Source: Lingula anatina (lineage: Eukaryota; Brachiopoda; Lingulata; Lingulida; Lingulidae). Taken from it: DNA of 64,000 nt. Of this stretch, positions 34,015-45,779 are shown piece by piece (positions within the stretch are counted from its first letter, which is position 1; each line of letters starts with the position of its first letter). The DNA lies in assembly GCF_001039355.2 (NCBI RefSeq), contig NW_019775477.1, forward strand, positions 263,316 to 327,315. The letters are read 5' to 3'. The translations under genes and the position numbers were made by a program. The notes beneath the pieces are model-generated. The model had not been told where the DNA came from, searched no databases, and worked only from the letters and a program-made list of their open reading frames with translations.

Positions 34015-36527
34015 ATGGCCGAAAGTGGTCTGGAAGCCAAGTTTTTAGAGTACTGTAAGTCTGCTGGAAGGGAGACTACCGCAAAAAAGGCCACAATCAA
34101 TAAAATGTTTACAGATTGCGAGCTGTTTAACGATAAGTTTGGTTCAATTGACTTAGATGTCGCATTCCATATGGCAAAAGCAAACGGGTAAATCATTTTA
34201 TTTCTTGTTCTTAATCTAATCCTTTTGCTGTCAGTGTTTGATTTTGCACGTACATTTAAGCAAGATCTCGCCAAATGCCACGACATATTTTGTTTAACAT
34301 AAAATTTACTTGGCTACTTAGTTTGATTAAAATGTCAGATGAGTTTGAAAATCAGCATGTTTAGATTACATTTACAAAAGTTATTGGATTTTCTTNNNNN
34401 NNNNNNNNNNNNNNNNNNNNNNNNNNNNNNNNNNNNNNNNNNNNNNNNNNNNNNNNNNNNNNNNNNNNNNNNNNNNNNNNNNNNNNNNNNNNNNNNNNNN
34501 NNNNNNNNNNNNNNNNNNNNNNNNNNNNNNNNNNNNNNNNNNNNNNNNNNNNNNNNNNNNNNNNNNNNNNNNNNNNNNNNNNNNNNNNNNNNNNNNNNNN
34601 NNNNNNNNNNNNNNNNNNNNNNNNNNNNNNNNNNNNNNNNNNNNNNNATTGGTTTTTTTTTTTTTTTTTTTTTTTTGCTTGTAAATCGCATTCTAACCAT
34701 AAGTGCCATATTGTAACTTTGATTTTCATTTAATCTACTGAGAAGTTTTGTCGGATAAAAAGTCATGTTGAGTTTTATATATATTATAACAATTTTTTTT
34801 GCACAGCTTGTGGTACTTTGCAATCATGTTTTCTTTGAGTAAACGTCATGGGTTGGTTTCATTCTGTAGTGAAAAAAAAATTAAGCCGTCACATGGCGAA
34901 AAAGTCACAGTGTATTTTGCTTTGAATCAGGAATATTTTAATTATTAACTGTGCGCTGTTTGGCTTACAGTGAGTTAGATTTAGCAAACCCGTATATACA
35001 ATCATTGTATTGCAGGTCAAGCGTAATAAACTTTACGGAGTTTGAGGTTTTGCTTCGCCATCAAAAACTTACCAATGCGCATGACTTTGATGTAAGAGTC
35101 AAGATTGCTGAATGTGATGGACCCATAGATACAGCTCGACAACCTGTAAGTTTACATGTACTGTTCAATTTATAATCATTAGTGAACTACGCTTAGCTAG
35201 TTAACTTACCGAAGTCGACTATAATGTAGCCAACTACGAGTGTTTCACAAAGAATATAAAATTCTAGCTTCCTACGTCTTAGTTAACTCTCTTGTTTCCA
35301 ATCTGTTAAACTAATTGCAATCAGCAAGAGTCCCCGTGGAATTAATGCGCATTAACTGCTTCGACATAACTCATTCTGAAATTTTCCAAACACTTAGAGT
35401 AGTCTTTACATGTAATATGATATCGATTGAGGGGTGCTCCCTTGGGCAGAGGTTTTATCTTCAATATACCAGTGTCTTGTACCCATATCATACGCCAGTC
35501 AAAATGAATCCAGTTTGTGCCATGTTGAGATTGTGGACGCCATTAAAGTGACCCCCTTACTCCAGCTAAAGTTGCCAGTCTCCCTCCGTGTTTCAGATAC
35601 ATAAGAGGCCATTCAGAACAGAAGATCGGAGGATCTACTGATCCACGGGTCAAATATGGCGGACCCTACATGAAAGAAGAGCCGACTAATTCGCTGATGG
35701 CCTCCCCGCCTCCACACGCGACGTCCTTGCATGGGTCTAGCAATTTAAACCTCGGAGCTGTGATTTAATCCTTTAAATGGCGCGTGTGGAGGTTGGGAGA
35801 CCAGCTGATTTGTCGGCCCTTATTTCATGTAGGATCCGCTATATTTGATCCGTGGATCAGTAGATTCTCTGATCTTCTCTTCTGAATGGCTTCTAATACT
35901 GCTTGATGTGAAAACAGCCTTCACCCATAATTGACCAAACGTGATCAATTGACCATGGTCCTTGTACATCACTTCTGAATAAAACAGATTATTGAGCTTT
36001 CAGCATTAGTTATTTTTGTTTAATGGGTACAAGAGTTCTATAAAATGTTCTTTTTTGACTATTCTGATGGAAATTTATCTGCATAGTATTGTCATTCCGA
36101 GTATTGTTATTTGATTGGATAAACACTAAAATGTTGAGAAAAAGGATTTCCAAATTGTTGTCCGTCACCACCTTTGAACTAAGCCTTACCTGCTTTTAAT
36201 CTCTTCACTTCCTCTTTCAACCTTTTAATATTAGGCTACTCTTTAATTTTTTAAAATTTTTTCATGCCCTGAACACTTTTCTATTACAATGTAGCTCAAG
36301 TGGGTTTTGAAACTGCTCACTTGGAAGCAATATTTTGTATGCCATGTAACTTTGTAAGTAACTCAGAAATTATCTGGTTTCAGGGCGCGTATATCTCTGA
36401 GAACACTGGCTCTCACAAGGAAAGATTTGATGAGTCCGGCAATGGCGGGGGACGTGAAGATGCTGTTGAAAACAGTGGATATGTTGGACGTTACCAGGGC
36501 GCTGGAAGATATAACCCCAAGCACTGA
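34015..36527 (+). CDS. TPPP: TPPP/p25-alpha family protein, copy B
   Basis: Three exons with consistent phases: 34015-34187 (exon starts at 33993), 35016-35145 and 36384-36527, giving 148 residues from the internal ATG. The N-terminal p25-alpha core reads MAESGLEAKFLEYC and KMFTDCELFNDKF. The C-terminal exon keeps the diagnostic [14 protein letters not shown] and ends GRYQGAGRYNPKH. Usual splice sites are present. An N run (34,396-34,647) and a poly-T tract lie in intron 1. Relative to copy D the linker TDTSKY and part of the GKGKGI region are shortened, so it is a derived but intact paralogue. Role by family: microtubule bundling and acetylation control. Confidence 0.85.
34396..34647. other. 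Assembly gap (252 Ns)
   Basis: Run of N within the first intron of TPPP copy B, next to a poly-T tract. Confidence 0.99.
35608..35890. mobile_element. R3 element, long form (unit B)
   Basis: Same position in TPPP copy B intron 2 as 25,698 in copy A, so the insertion predates the A/B duplication. The arms contain GGGTCAAATATGGCGGACCC. Confidence 0.8.
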
Positions 36528-37416
36528 ATTTAGAAAGTCAACTTTTCGTAGATTATTATGCAACGTGCTTATATGTAGGAGGTCTTTTAATATGTTGTTT
36601 AGAAAAAGCGGCTTTTGGTTCTGAGAAACATTTTAATAGCCAAGTTTAATCTCAAACAATTTGTCTTTGCTTGTTGGAGTAAAAATTCTTTTTAGATATA
36701 GATTCTAAGCCTTGGTGGACTATTTTAAACAATTTTAATTTAAGAATGTTCAGATAGTGAAACTCAACTTTTCGTAGATTTTTGTGCAGTGTGTTTATAT
36801 GTAGGCAGGCTTTTTAATATGTTGTGTAGATTCTAAGCCTTGATCGATTTTAAACAGTTTAAACTTAAAAATGTTCAGATAGTGAAAAGTAACTGAAATA
36901 TTTGTGTGACCACATGTTATTCTCATATTACGTGTCATCACCTCAGTTGCGCGTTTATAGAAAAATTAAGGGGAAATTTACAGGATTATTTCAAACAATG
37001 CAATTAGACCAAAATAAATTGCTTCAGTTTAAAAACAAGCATGGGTGGCTCTAAATTGAAGAAATCAATAATAATAATAATAGTCATGGTATAAGATAAA
37101 AAATAAATGAAAAAGTCAGGATATATAAATTATTAAATAAGGACAAACAGGTAAAATAAAGTAAAATGAAGTAAGAAGAAATGAACTTTAAAAAAATGAA
37201 AATAGCATCATGTTAAGTCATTTTGAAGCCCATTTCGTTTGCATTTGGAAAACCATGGATATGGGAAGTGTCCAATATGGGTCGCCGATCAAAATGCTTC
37301 ATGTGACGTTAAAGGAACAACCCTAAAAAGGCCCTACACCAGGCTTGCGTGCAAACCGTTGTATTCCAGATGGAATTGCAAAGACAGCGACAATGTTTTT
37401 AAAAGGTGATAGTAAT

Positions 37417-38908
37417 CAGGGCCAGGTTGCACCAACAGGGCGTAAATTTACTCGGCTACGACTGTCGTAAACCGCAACGCCTGGCGTCCGTGCGCCAGGT
37501 TTACTCTCCCTGCTTACGCCCGTTGCACCAAGACAAAAACTGATCGTCGTAACTACGCCCGAGTAACGCTCCGTTGCATCACTGACCAACAATACGTGAA
37601 TGGTATAATTGGGCAAATGAGGAGTTCTCAGCTGCAGTCATAATGGAATAATGACATAAATAAACACAAACGGAGCATTTCAGTGACGGAGAAATTCATA
37701 AGCTACATTATTCCATTTTGATTTAGAAATAAAAATGTTAAAATACGTTAACTTTGCTGTTGCCTTGGATATATAGCAATAAAATCGTAAATATATTCCG
37801 GATCAAATTATTATTATTATTATTATAGTATGCTATTATAGTATGCTGTTGTAAATGAGAAAAAACGCGTTGGAGGCAGTATGTATTTCTATTAATGGAT
37901 TTGAACATCTTCACATTTGTTATTGAAACTTTTGAGTCTGAAAATAATCCAAAAACGCCAACATTGCTTTCTTTTTATAATTTTACAACAGTGCCGACAA
38001 TTTCATGACCTTCTTATCTATGGTTACACCGTGAGGTATCATTTAATTCAATCGAGCTTACATCTTGGAGATTAAGGCTGTATTTCCAGAGCTTTTAGAT
38101 CGATCTATCCCCGCGGGGAGTCTCACTAGATTACTGTCAGATAATCCGGCTTAAGTGTCCGTCCCGCCCACTACAAGCTGTAAGGGGGTAATTAACTTTC
38201 GTGTCCGCTCGGCTGACAGCTATTTAGCGTGATCCCCCCGGGAGTTAGGTCGATCTAAAGTAGATCGATCTAATCTCTGGAAATGGGGTCTTAGAAATAC
38301 AAGACACCTAATACATATCATATGAGCCTTAAAATGTTGATATTTTTAGCTTTCGTCTCTATGTTTATATATAGTAAAATATGAATGATATAAAATGTAA
38401 AGAAAAAAAATGACTATGGTTAGTTATGGTTTGTCAAAAATTGTGAAAAGAATTAAAGAAACCGTACTGCTGAGAGCCAAGACATACCTACATGAGTGTT
38501 AAGATTTCATTTGAACATATGCATATACAAGTACATGGCTACACATATAATGTATTAAGTAATCACTTATAATTGTATATATATATATAATTAGTTTTTT
38601 TAAAAACCAAGATATACAGACGGAAGTTTTGTGTAAGAAACAAACAAATAACAACCCACATTTTCTACGTTAACTACGATAATTGTCATCAAACTCTCTC
38701 TGGGCTAGCCTAGCCATGGTGGAAAACGAGCTTCGACCGACTTGCACCACCTAGCTGGCAGGCGTAAATTTACGACTAAGTTAAGACCGACGTAAACACT
38801 ATCTAGTTTGGTGCAACTGGCTTTACTCGGGCGTAGCGTTTTGCGCCCGGTTTACGCCGGCGCAACTGCTACGCCCCACTTACGACCGGTTGGTGCAACC
38901 GGGCCCTG
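37417..38908. mobile_element. R4 element, about 1.49 kb, with subterminal folded ends
   Basis: The ends are inverted: CAGGGCCAGGTTGCACCAAC at left and GTTGGTGCAACCGGGCCCTG at right. Each end region (about 170 bp) contains further oppositely facing GTTGCACCA and GGGCGTA motifs, so each end can fold on itself. The interior has no transposase-like frame and hosts the R2 copy at 38,084. It interrupts the unit-start module that is continuous at 19,222-19,570. Confidence 0.75.
38084..38291. mobile_element. R2 element nested in R4
   Basis: TTTAGATCGATCTATCCCC near the left and TAGATCGATCTAATCTCTGG at the right are inverted ends. The core has GTCTCACTAGATTACTGTCA as in other copies. Confidence 0.8.
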
Positions 38909-39105
38909 ATCCACGGATCAAATATGGCGGACCCCACATAAAAGAAGGGCTGACTTACCCGCTGGTTCCCTGCAAAGACGGCGCGTGCGAAGCCGGGGAG
39001 GCCATCAGCGGATTTGTCAGCTCTTTTTTCATCTAGGGTTCGACTTATTTGATCCGCCAATCAGTAGATCCGAGGATCACATGTTGTGAATGCCCTCTTA
39101 GACGA
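38906..39105. mobile_element. R3 element abutting R4
   Basis: TGATCCACGGATCAAATATG at the left and GATCCGCCAATCAGTAGATC at the right. The left tip is missing where R4 ends, so R4 probably inserted into or next to it. Confidence 0.65.
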
Positions 39106-40515
39106 CGTAAGATTACATAAAAAGATTCACTTGGGTGATAACGACGTTCCACTACTAATTAACGTAGTTGGACGGAAGCTGATAAAATAACAGGTCTTTT
39201 TGTCGCGGGCTGCGACCGCATGTTACCTCCAACCTTAAATTTATAAATACAATAGGCAAGAGCCTGCTCTCCTACGTGAGATAACAATGACGATCAGCCA
39301 CAGCCACACTCATTTATGAGATAACAATTGGTTTAAATGCCGATGACCAGTGTCTGATCCACTGAATGAACCACACAGAGTAGTAGCGAACCGGGAGGAA
39401 TCACTGCATCGTGAGACACCAGCAACGAGAGACCTGTACTTTCTAGCCTCCATATGTGATTATCCCTCTCTAAAAGTCAAAGCTGACCATAAAGTAAGTT
39501 GATCAGGGTGTAACAAACGTCTCTGTGTGTATGACTGTCACTCAGACTGTAGCTAACACAAGAATAACTCTAACCTTTGCCACTGGGGTTCACTTTACTT
39601 GGCGGCAAGACAAACTGAATCCGTTTCTTGTTCTTTGAACAGGTTTTGGTGCGAGTAATTTTATATACATACCTTTGTCTGCTGTCATTTTTGCTTGGGT
39701 TGAGGAGGAGGGGCAAAAGTTTATTTAACTCCAAGATTCCGGTGCGAGGATGGTTTTATTACCCATATATAAATACCCTTCTAGGTCCATTTTGATACTA
39801 TGTAGTGATACTTTTTGGTACATAGATTTAAAATGGTTCTTTCATTTCAACTTGATTATACATGTAAAGAACTCTTACTTATTCTTGGGGTAGCGTAAGG
39901 GAGGCCCTTGCTTCAGCCCGGACTATATATGCTTTGAAGCATACTGCTATTATCCATTTTTCAAGATTTTTACAAAATTATTCTCTAATCCTCCATATTT
40001 GGACACTTTTGGGTACGGTTTCTTTAATATTTATTCACGTCAAAGTTTTCGAATTTTTTTCCTGAAAAAAAGGTTTTGGGGTTATTTAAAACAATCCAAA
40101 CCAGGATTTTGAACGCATTCTAAGCACATGAATTGCTTCTTGTTAAAAATGAAAACCTTCAAAATGTGTTTTGACAGACAAATGGCCTTAAATCATTGTC
40201 GTGGAATAATAATTATAATGGTCGCCGCCCTTTGCTCCTTTGGAATTAACGCGGGTCAAGGCATGAAACTTAACTTCAAATTACAGACCTGTAGACGTAG
40301 TTAAACTTAATTTGAAGTTTCCTGACTACACTGCGATCTGATCTTTAGACGGGATAACTTAATTAACCCAAGCCATCTAATATGCAAATTTAATTAAGGA
40401 ATTGTACCATGTGATGCACGCAACAAACGGTGAATATCTTCTACCTCTTGGTATGTAATTTTAAATTTTACATTAGATGCAGCTCTGCGACTGCACTATA
40501 TAATCAGGAGACTTG

Positions 40516-40741
40516 CACCCCATTTCCATAGATTTTTAGATCGATCTATCCCTGTGGGGAGTCTCACTAGATTACTGTCAGCTTGGCCGGCTTAAGCGTC
40601 TGTCCCGCCTACTAAAAGCTGTAAGGGGGTAATTAACTATGGTGCCCGCTCGGTTGACTGCAATTTAGCGTGAACCCCCAGGGAGTTAGGTCGATCTAAA
40701 ACTTAATCTTTAGATCGATCTAAATCTCTGGGAAAGCACCC
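40516..40741. mobile_element. R2 inverted-repeat element, full length (about 226 bp)
   Basis: The left end CACCCCATTTCCATAGATTT runs into TTAGATCGATCTATCC. The right end is TTAGATCGATCTAAATCTCT then GGGAAAGCACC. The core is non-coding, with AAGCTGTAAGGGGGTAATTA. Confidence 0.85.
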
Positions 40742-41152
40742 TTGGAAGCTATAAGAATACGGTATTACATATTTGATCTAAATACTACTATTACTCTGGA
40801 CATGCCAGTCTACTGTAAGTACAATGTCTATTTACTGACATAACTGAGCCCCATCTTTTCATAAGTTTTCTCCAGAACACTTGACCAGATGATTAATAAT
40901 CATTGAGGCTTGAAAACATTTATGTAGCTGTATGCTCCAGTGCTTGCATAGTAAATAGTAGGTTGAAAATGATATGCTTTAATGAACACAGTGAAATCGC
41001 AAAATCGCGGCCTTAATCTATCGTCTCTTCACAAGCAGTCTGTTTGTACTCGCTCTGCCAAATGTAGCTGCCAAATATTCAAGATTGCTCAGTGTATTTC
41101 TTCTTTTGTTCTGCCAGACGCCATGTAATGCTTAAAATGAAAACTCAGATTG

Positions 41153-41155
<3 letters not shown>

Positions 41156-41218
<63 letters not shown>
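41156..41218. repeat. (TA)n microsatellite
   Basis: About 31 TA steps just upstream of TPPP copy C. Confidence 0.95.
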
Positions 41219-41220
<2 letters not shown>

Positions 41221-41377
41221 CCTTCCACTGAATCCCTTTTCCGTGAGAAATGCGTGCCCTGAGACGAAAGGGTTTTACTTATCAATGAAAGACATATTTG
41301 TTTCCAGATGAAGTGCATGTTGTTTTCTTTTAATATTTCTTTCTTTCATTTATAGATATTATATCCAATTTGTCAAG

Positions 41378-43020
41378 ATGAGTGAAAGTGGTCTGAAAGC
41401 CAAGTTTTTAGAGTTCTGTGCAGAAGGGCGCGACAAAGTGGATTCGGCAAAACTGTCGAAAATATTTAGAGATTGTAAACTATTAAACAAGAAGCTAACC
41501 GCAACTGACGTGGATATTTTATTCAATAGAACGGCTAATGGGTAAGTCATTTTACTTTTTTTTTCCTGTATCTATTCCTTTGGTCTGTCAGGGTTTGATT
41601 TTCCCCATGCATCTAAGCGGTGATCTCACCGTAATTGCTACGCTGTATTTTGTTTAACATAAAAATTGGCTTCTCTATCGGATAAAAATGCCAGTAGAGT
41701 TGGAAAATCAGCATGATTAGTGCAATTTACGAAAGTCATTGCATTTTTTGCATGCATGTTTTTAATGACGTTCCAACCAGAATTGCTAAATTGCAAATTT
41801 CATTTACTTTAAATTTACAAGGAAGTTTTGTTTAATAAAAAGTCATGTTTTTTAAATATAAATTTAACCAAAGTGGTGGTTTGCATTTATGTTTTTATTT
41901 ATTTGAGTTAATGTCATGGGTAGGTTTTATTCTGTAGTCAGAAAAAAAGGCGCTTTATAAGCTGTCACATATTAAAAACGATAAAAAATGTCAAAATGTA
42001 TTTTGCTTTGAATCACGTGGAGATTTAATTATTAATTGTGCAGTGCTTGGATCGCCGTTAATAAGATCTAACAAATGTATTTACGTGTACAATCATCTAA
42101 TTGCAGGGCAAGATATATTGACTATCAGCAGTTTGAAGATTTGCTGGACAATGAAAGAGTAAAAGAGGCACATCCTAATGTTGATATTAAAGCCAAGATT
42201 GCCGAAAGTGATGGGCCCAGGACATTTGAAAAATCTGTAAGTTTACATGTGCTGGCCCCCGTTCAATTTAAAATCCTTAGTTGTCTACGCTTAGCTAGAT
42301 GTCTCAAAGAGGTGATTACATTGTAGCAGACCAAAGAACCTAAGACCCCATTTCCACAAATTTTAGATCGATCTTTCCCCATGGGGAGTCTCACTAGATT
42401 ACTGTCAGCTTAGCTGGCTTAAATGTCTGTCCCGCCTACTGTAAGGGGGTAATTAACTTCCGGCTGAGAGCAATTCAGCGTGAAGTTAGGTCGATCTAGT
42501 TGGAACGATCTAAATCTCTGGGAATGTGCTCTAAGACCCTAGCCCTATACCTAGCTAGATTGATCAAGCCGGCAGCACACCTTTAAATCATTTGCCGCGT
42601 TAGGGGATTACGCGGCAAGCTTTCAAGTGGGTTCGCCGTTTTTGATACGCGGATCCATTCCTCCTCGGGCCAACCTGACTCTGAACAGGCCCTTACTCTG
42701 TCATATTTTTATTTTCCTTCCCTGAACACTTCTGTGTTTACTTAAGTAACTCAAGTGTATGTTGAAACTGCTTACTTGGAAGCATTTTTGTATGATATGT
42801 AATTTTGTTAGTAACTCAGAAGTTTGTGGTTTCAGGGCAGGGGTGGAAACTGACTAGGTTGCACGTTTGACGGATACTTCCAAGTACAGTGCACGTGGCT
42901 CTGACAAGGAAAGTTTGATGCCAATAAAGACAATGGAATGGAAGGCCGTGCAGATGCTGACAACAGTGGATATGTTGGAAATTACACAAGGGTGCTGGAA
43001 CATATGACGCTAAGCTTTGA
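41378..43020 (+). pseudogene. TPPP: TPPP/p25-alpha family, copy C with broken last exon
   Basis: Exons 41378-41541 (exon starts at 41356) and 42107-42236 are open and correctly phased: SESGLKAKFLEFC, IFRDCKLLNKKL, then IDYQQFEDLLDNE. The third exon begins at 42836 after TTTCAG, but the frame meets TGA at 42851-42853 after only five codons. Beyond it, recognisable pieces of the normal tail survive in different frames (GATACTTCCAAGTACA, GGATATGTTGGAAATTACAC, GGAACATATGACGC), so several indels have struck the exon. Intron 2 carries an R2 element at 42,345. The product would be about 102 residues: the p25 core without the Ser-His-Lys-Glu-Arg tail. I found no upstream coding exon like that of copies A and B. 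Confidence 0.75.
42345..42531. mobile_element. R2 element in intron 2 of TPPP copy C
   Basis: Shortened R2 copy with GTCTCACTAGATTACTGTCA and GTAAGGGGGTAATTAACTTC. Parts of the right side are deleted. Confidence 0.8.
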
Positions 43021-43699
43021 GATCAAAAACTCAACTTTTTTTTTTTTTTTGCATCTGATGCTTTGTGATCATTAGTTGGCAGGCATAATATGTCGTTTTA
43101 GAAAAGAGCAGAGAAAGAGTCCACAAACTAAATAAAAGTTGGCTAACTTTGATTTTATTTCATAAAATAAACAATTCTGGCAATTAGAAACTAGTGTTGT
43201 TTTTAAAAAAAAAACGATTCTCACTATCGTTAGATTGTGTGTGTTTTATGAGGAGGGGGAGGGGAGGGGAGGGGGACTGAGGTGCCCCTTTGTTGTCTGG
43301 AGTATAAATGTTCATTTTATAGAATTTTTCTTAATCAAATTTTAAGAAAAAGTGTCGTTAAAAAATTAAACGATTCTGACAACCAGAAACCCCTGTCCTT
43401 TTTCGAAAAAACGAACCTGGCAACTATAAACTAGTTTCCTTTTTAAAAACTATTCTGGTAACCAGAAACTCGATTTTGCGGTAGGAGACAAGAGTGGACT
43501 GGCTAAAAAGATCCATAAGACTGAAATCTAGCTTGTGTTGCAAAACCAGTCCGATTGTATTCTCTTCTGGCAGCAATGCAGTTCTTAATGAAGTTTTCTT
43601 TTTCACATATTTGCACTTAAAAGTCACTCTAAGAACGTCACACGATTCGTCGTAGGTCTCTTCAGTAAGTGCGCGAATTTTAATTTGATTATGTCTATG

Positions 43700-43925
43700 G
43701 GTGCTTTCCCAGAGATTTAGATCGATCTAAAGATTAAGTTTTAGATCGACCTAACTCCCTGGGGGTTCACGCTAAATTGCAGTCAGCCGAGCGGGCACCA
43801 TAGTTAATTAGCCCCTTACAGCTTTTAGTAGGCGGGACAGACGCTTAAGCCGGCCAAGCTGACAGTAATCTAGCGAGACTCCCCACAGGGATAGATCGAT
43901 CTAAAATTCTATGGAAATGGGGTCT
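43700..43925. mobile_element. R2 inverted-repeat element, full length, reverse orientation
   Basis: It starts GGTGCTTTCCCAGAGATTTA and ends ATCTAAAATTCTATGGAAAT. It is nearly the reverse complement of the copy at 40,516. Confidence 0.85.
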
Positions 43926-44389
43926 ATGGTATAGGTTGAATCTGACCTCATCGGCGTAATTTGCATGTTTCCAAAATTGTGCCCGAAACCGCTATTAGAT
44001 GCTAGTCCACTGCAGAAGTAGTCGGCAGTGCAGCTCTATCGACAGAGGCTTCCTCGGAGGTCGTCTTGCATAGCCTAGTTTTGTTTTGTTGATTATCTGA
44101 AGGTTTTCATGATGAAATTAATCAGTACGGCGCATGTATGTTTTGTTTTTTCAATTCGGTTAAAATACTAGCACTTGACCGATTTTGTTAGTTTACCTAT
44201 TTACTAACCATCTATTCAAATCTATTCTACTAATAGATTTATTTTATCATTACATTTTTACATTTCATGGTTGACTGATGTAGTATTTTAAAGTCGTTTT
44301 ACATGGTGTTTGGATCCATATAATGAACAGATAAAAAATGACAGATGTCCGTAAGCAGAAACGAACATAAGATATTTATAGTATATTCA

Positions 44390-44705
44390 CAGACACAGTG
44401 TTAGGTCTGGTCAATTCCGCATCTATGGGTCTCAGTGAATGACGAACAAGACATGACTATGTGAATTTCGAGTTTTATAACATAGCCATTTGAAGCTCAA
44501 GAATCCACAGTAAGAAACGGACGCGACATGGGTCGTGTCAATCTCGCATCTATACTGTAGAGTTCAGTAAGTGGAGAAACAGACACAGCCATGTCATTTT
44601 CGGTCTCAAAGCTCTGTAGTGAAGGACGAACGCGGCATAGGTAGGCCTTGTCAATGCCGCTGCTCTAGGGCTTAATAACATACGAAATAGACACGCTGCA
44701 TGTGG
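44390..44705. repeat. Degenerate tandem repeat, roughly 60-80 bp period
   Basis: Recurring pieces: GTGTCAATCTCGCATCTATA, GTCAATTCCGCATCTATG and CTTGTCAATGCCGCTGC, each alternating with GAAACGGACGCGACATGG-like blocks. No coding frame. Confidence 0.5.
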
Positions 44706-45511
44706 TTTTAGCATATGAAGGGGCGTCAAAAAAACGCACGCGTAGGCTCCTATGGGCCATGGTTCTTTCACTCTTTCTTCCTTTCTGTCTTTCTTTTTCT
44801 CTCACTTTCTTTCTTTTCTTACTTATTGAAACATAGGCAGGCAGGCAGCATTGGTCTCGGATTGCTCAGTATAACTGCAAAGTTGACCGAAAAGAGCGTG
44901 ACAAAATGTTGGTCGAGTGTCCATCTGTTATTGCAGCAGCTGTGCTTGCAAGTGTTTCACAACTAAAGCATTTAGTAAACCGGTCAAATTCTCTCTTAGA
45001 AGCAAGCTTGACACGATGATGGTTTAGACATAAATGCAGAAAGATACAAATTGATTATATATTAGTGTTTTGGCAGGTCTATCGTTGTTAGGTGTGCGGT
45101 TTGAGGCGTCGTTGAGATATGCTGTTATCTAACGGAGGCTTAATAGATAATGATGCTGATGGCTTTTTCTTGATTCTCGTTTTATAAAGATTAATCAATG
45201 AATTTACTTCTCGTTGTTTTATTTATCTATTTTATCAACCATATGTTAATTCCATTTTGTATTTTTATTCATTTGTTTCATTTATGTATTGATTTTAAGG
45301 CAGTAAATTGTACACGTATTGATAGAGGGTTCAGGGACGAGATAAATTAAACATAGGTTTGAATTAATGCAGTGCAGTACATGTATAACAGCTAGGTCAA
45401 GGGTATGGCAGGCCTACTGGAATATTGATCTAGAACTGTGCCGTGTTATAAGTGACAGGCTCCTACCGTGGTACACTCACAACAACAGGATCTCTGCACG
45501 CTGGGATATCT

Positions 45512-45779
45512 CAGGGCCGGATCCAGGATTATTTGAAAGGGGGGGGGGATTAGGTATGACAGGATGCGGATTCGAAAACGACCCTCGCTGTAGGGGCCTG
45601 AAAAATATTGGTATTTTAGGGGGCGAGCGGTGCCATTTGGCACGGTTTAGAGCAATGAGTCAGCTAGTCAAAATTCTTATTTCAAGAGGGGACCTTTGGT
45701 GTGATTTTTTTTCAGAAATCGAAGGGTTCGGGGGTAGGGGGGGCAGGACCCCCCTGACACCCCCCTTAATCCGCCATTG
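45512..45779. mobile_element. R5-like degenerate element
   Basis: CAGGGCCGGATCCAGGATTA on the left and TTAATCCGCCATTGT on the right, with G/C homopolymer-rich interior. The interior AAGAGGGGACCTTTGGTGTG is shared with 21,779 and 28,830. Confidence 0.5.

Larger units (their letters stand above)
26448..37081. repeat. Tandem unit B (about 10.6 kb) containing TPPP copy B
   Basis: Closest relative of unit A. It is longer because it keeps or gained about 1.5 kb at 30,370-31,880 (the other half of a nested transposon plus a LINE fragment) and a 3' flank of about 0.5 kb after the TPPP stop. An N run at 34,396-34,647 lies in the TPPP intron. Confidence 0.8.

Noticed and set aside
34335-34823. Open frames spanning the N run
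   Set aside because: They exist only because Ns were translated as unknown residues.
40263-40325. Short inverted repeat (CTTAACTTCAAATTA and TAATTTGAAGTTT)
   Set aside because: Too short and isolated to call an element; no flanking duplication seen.
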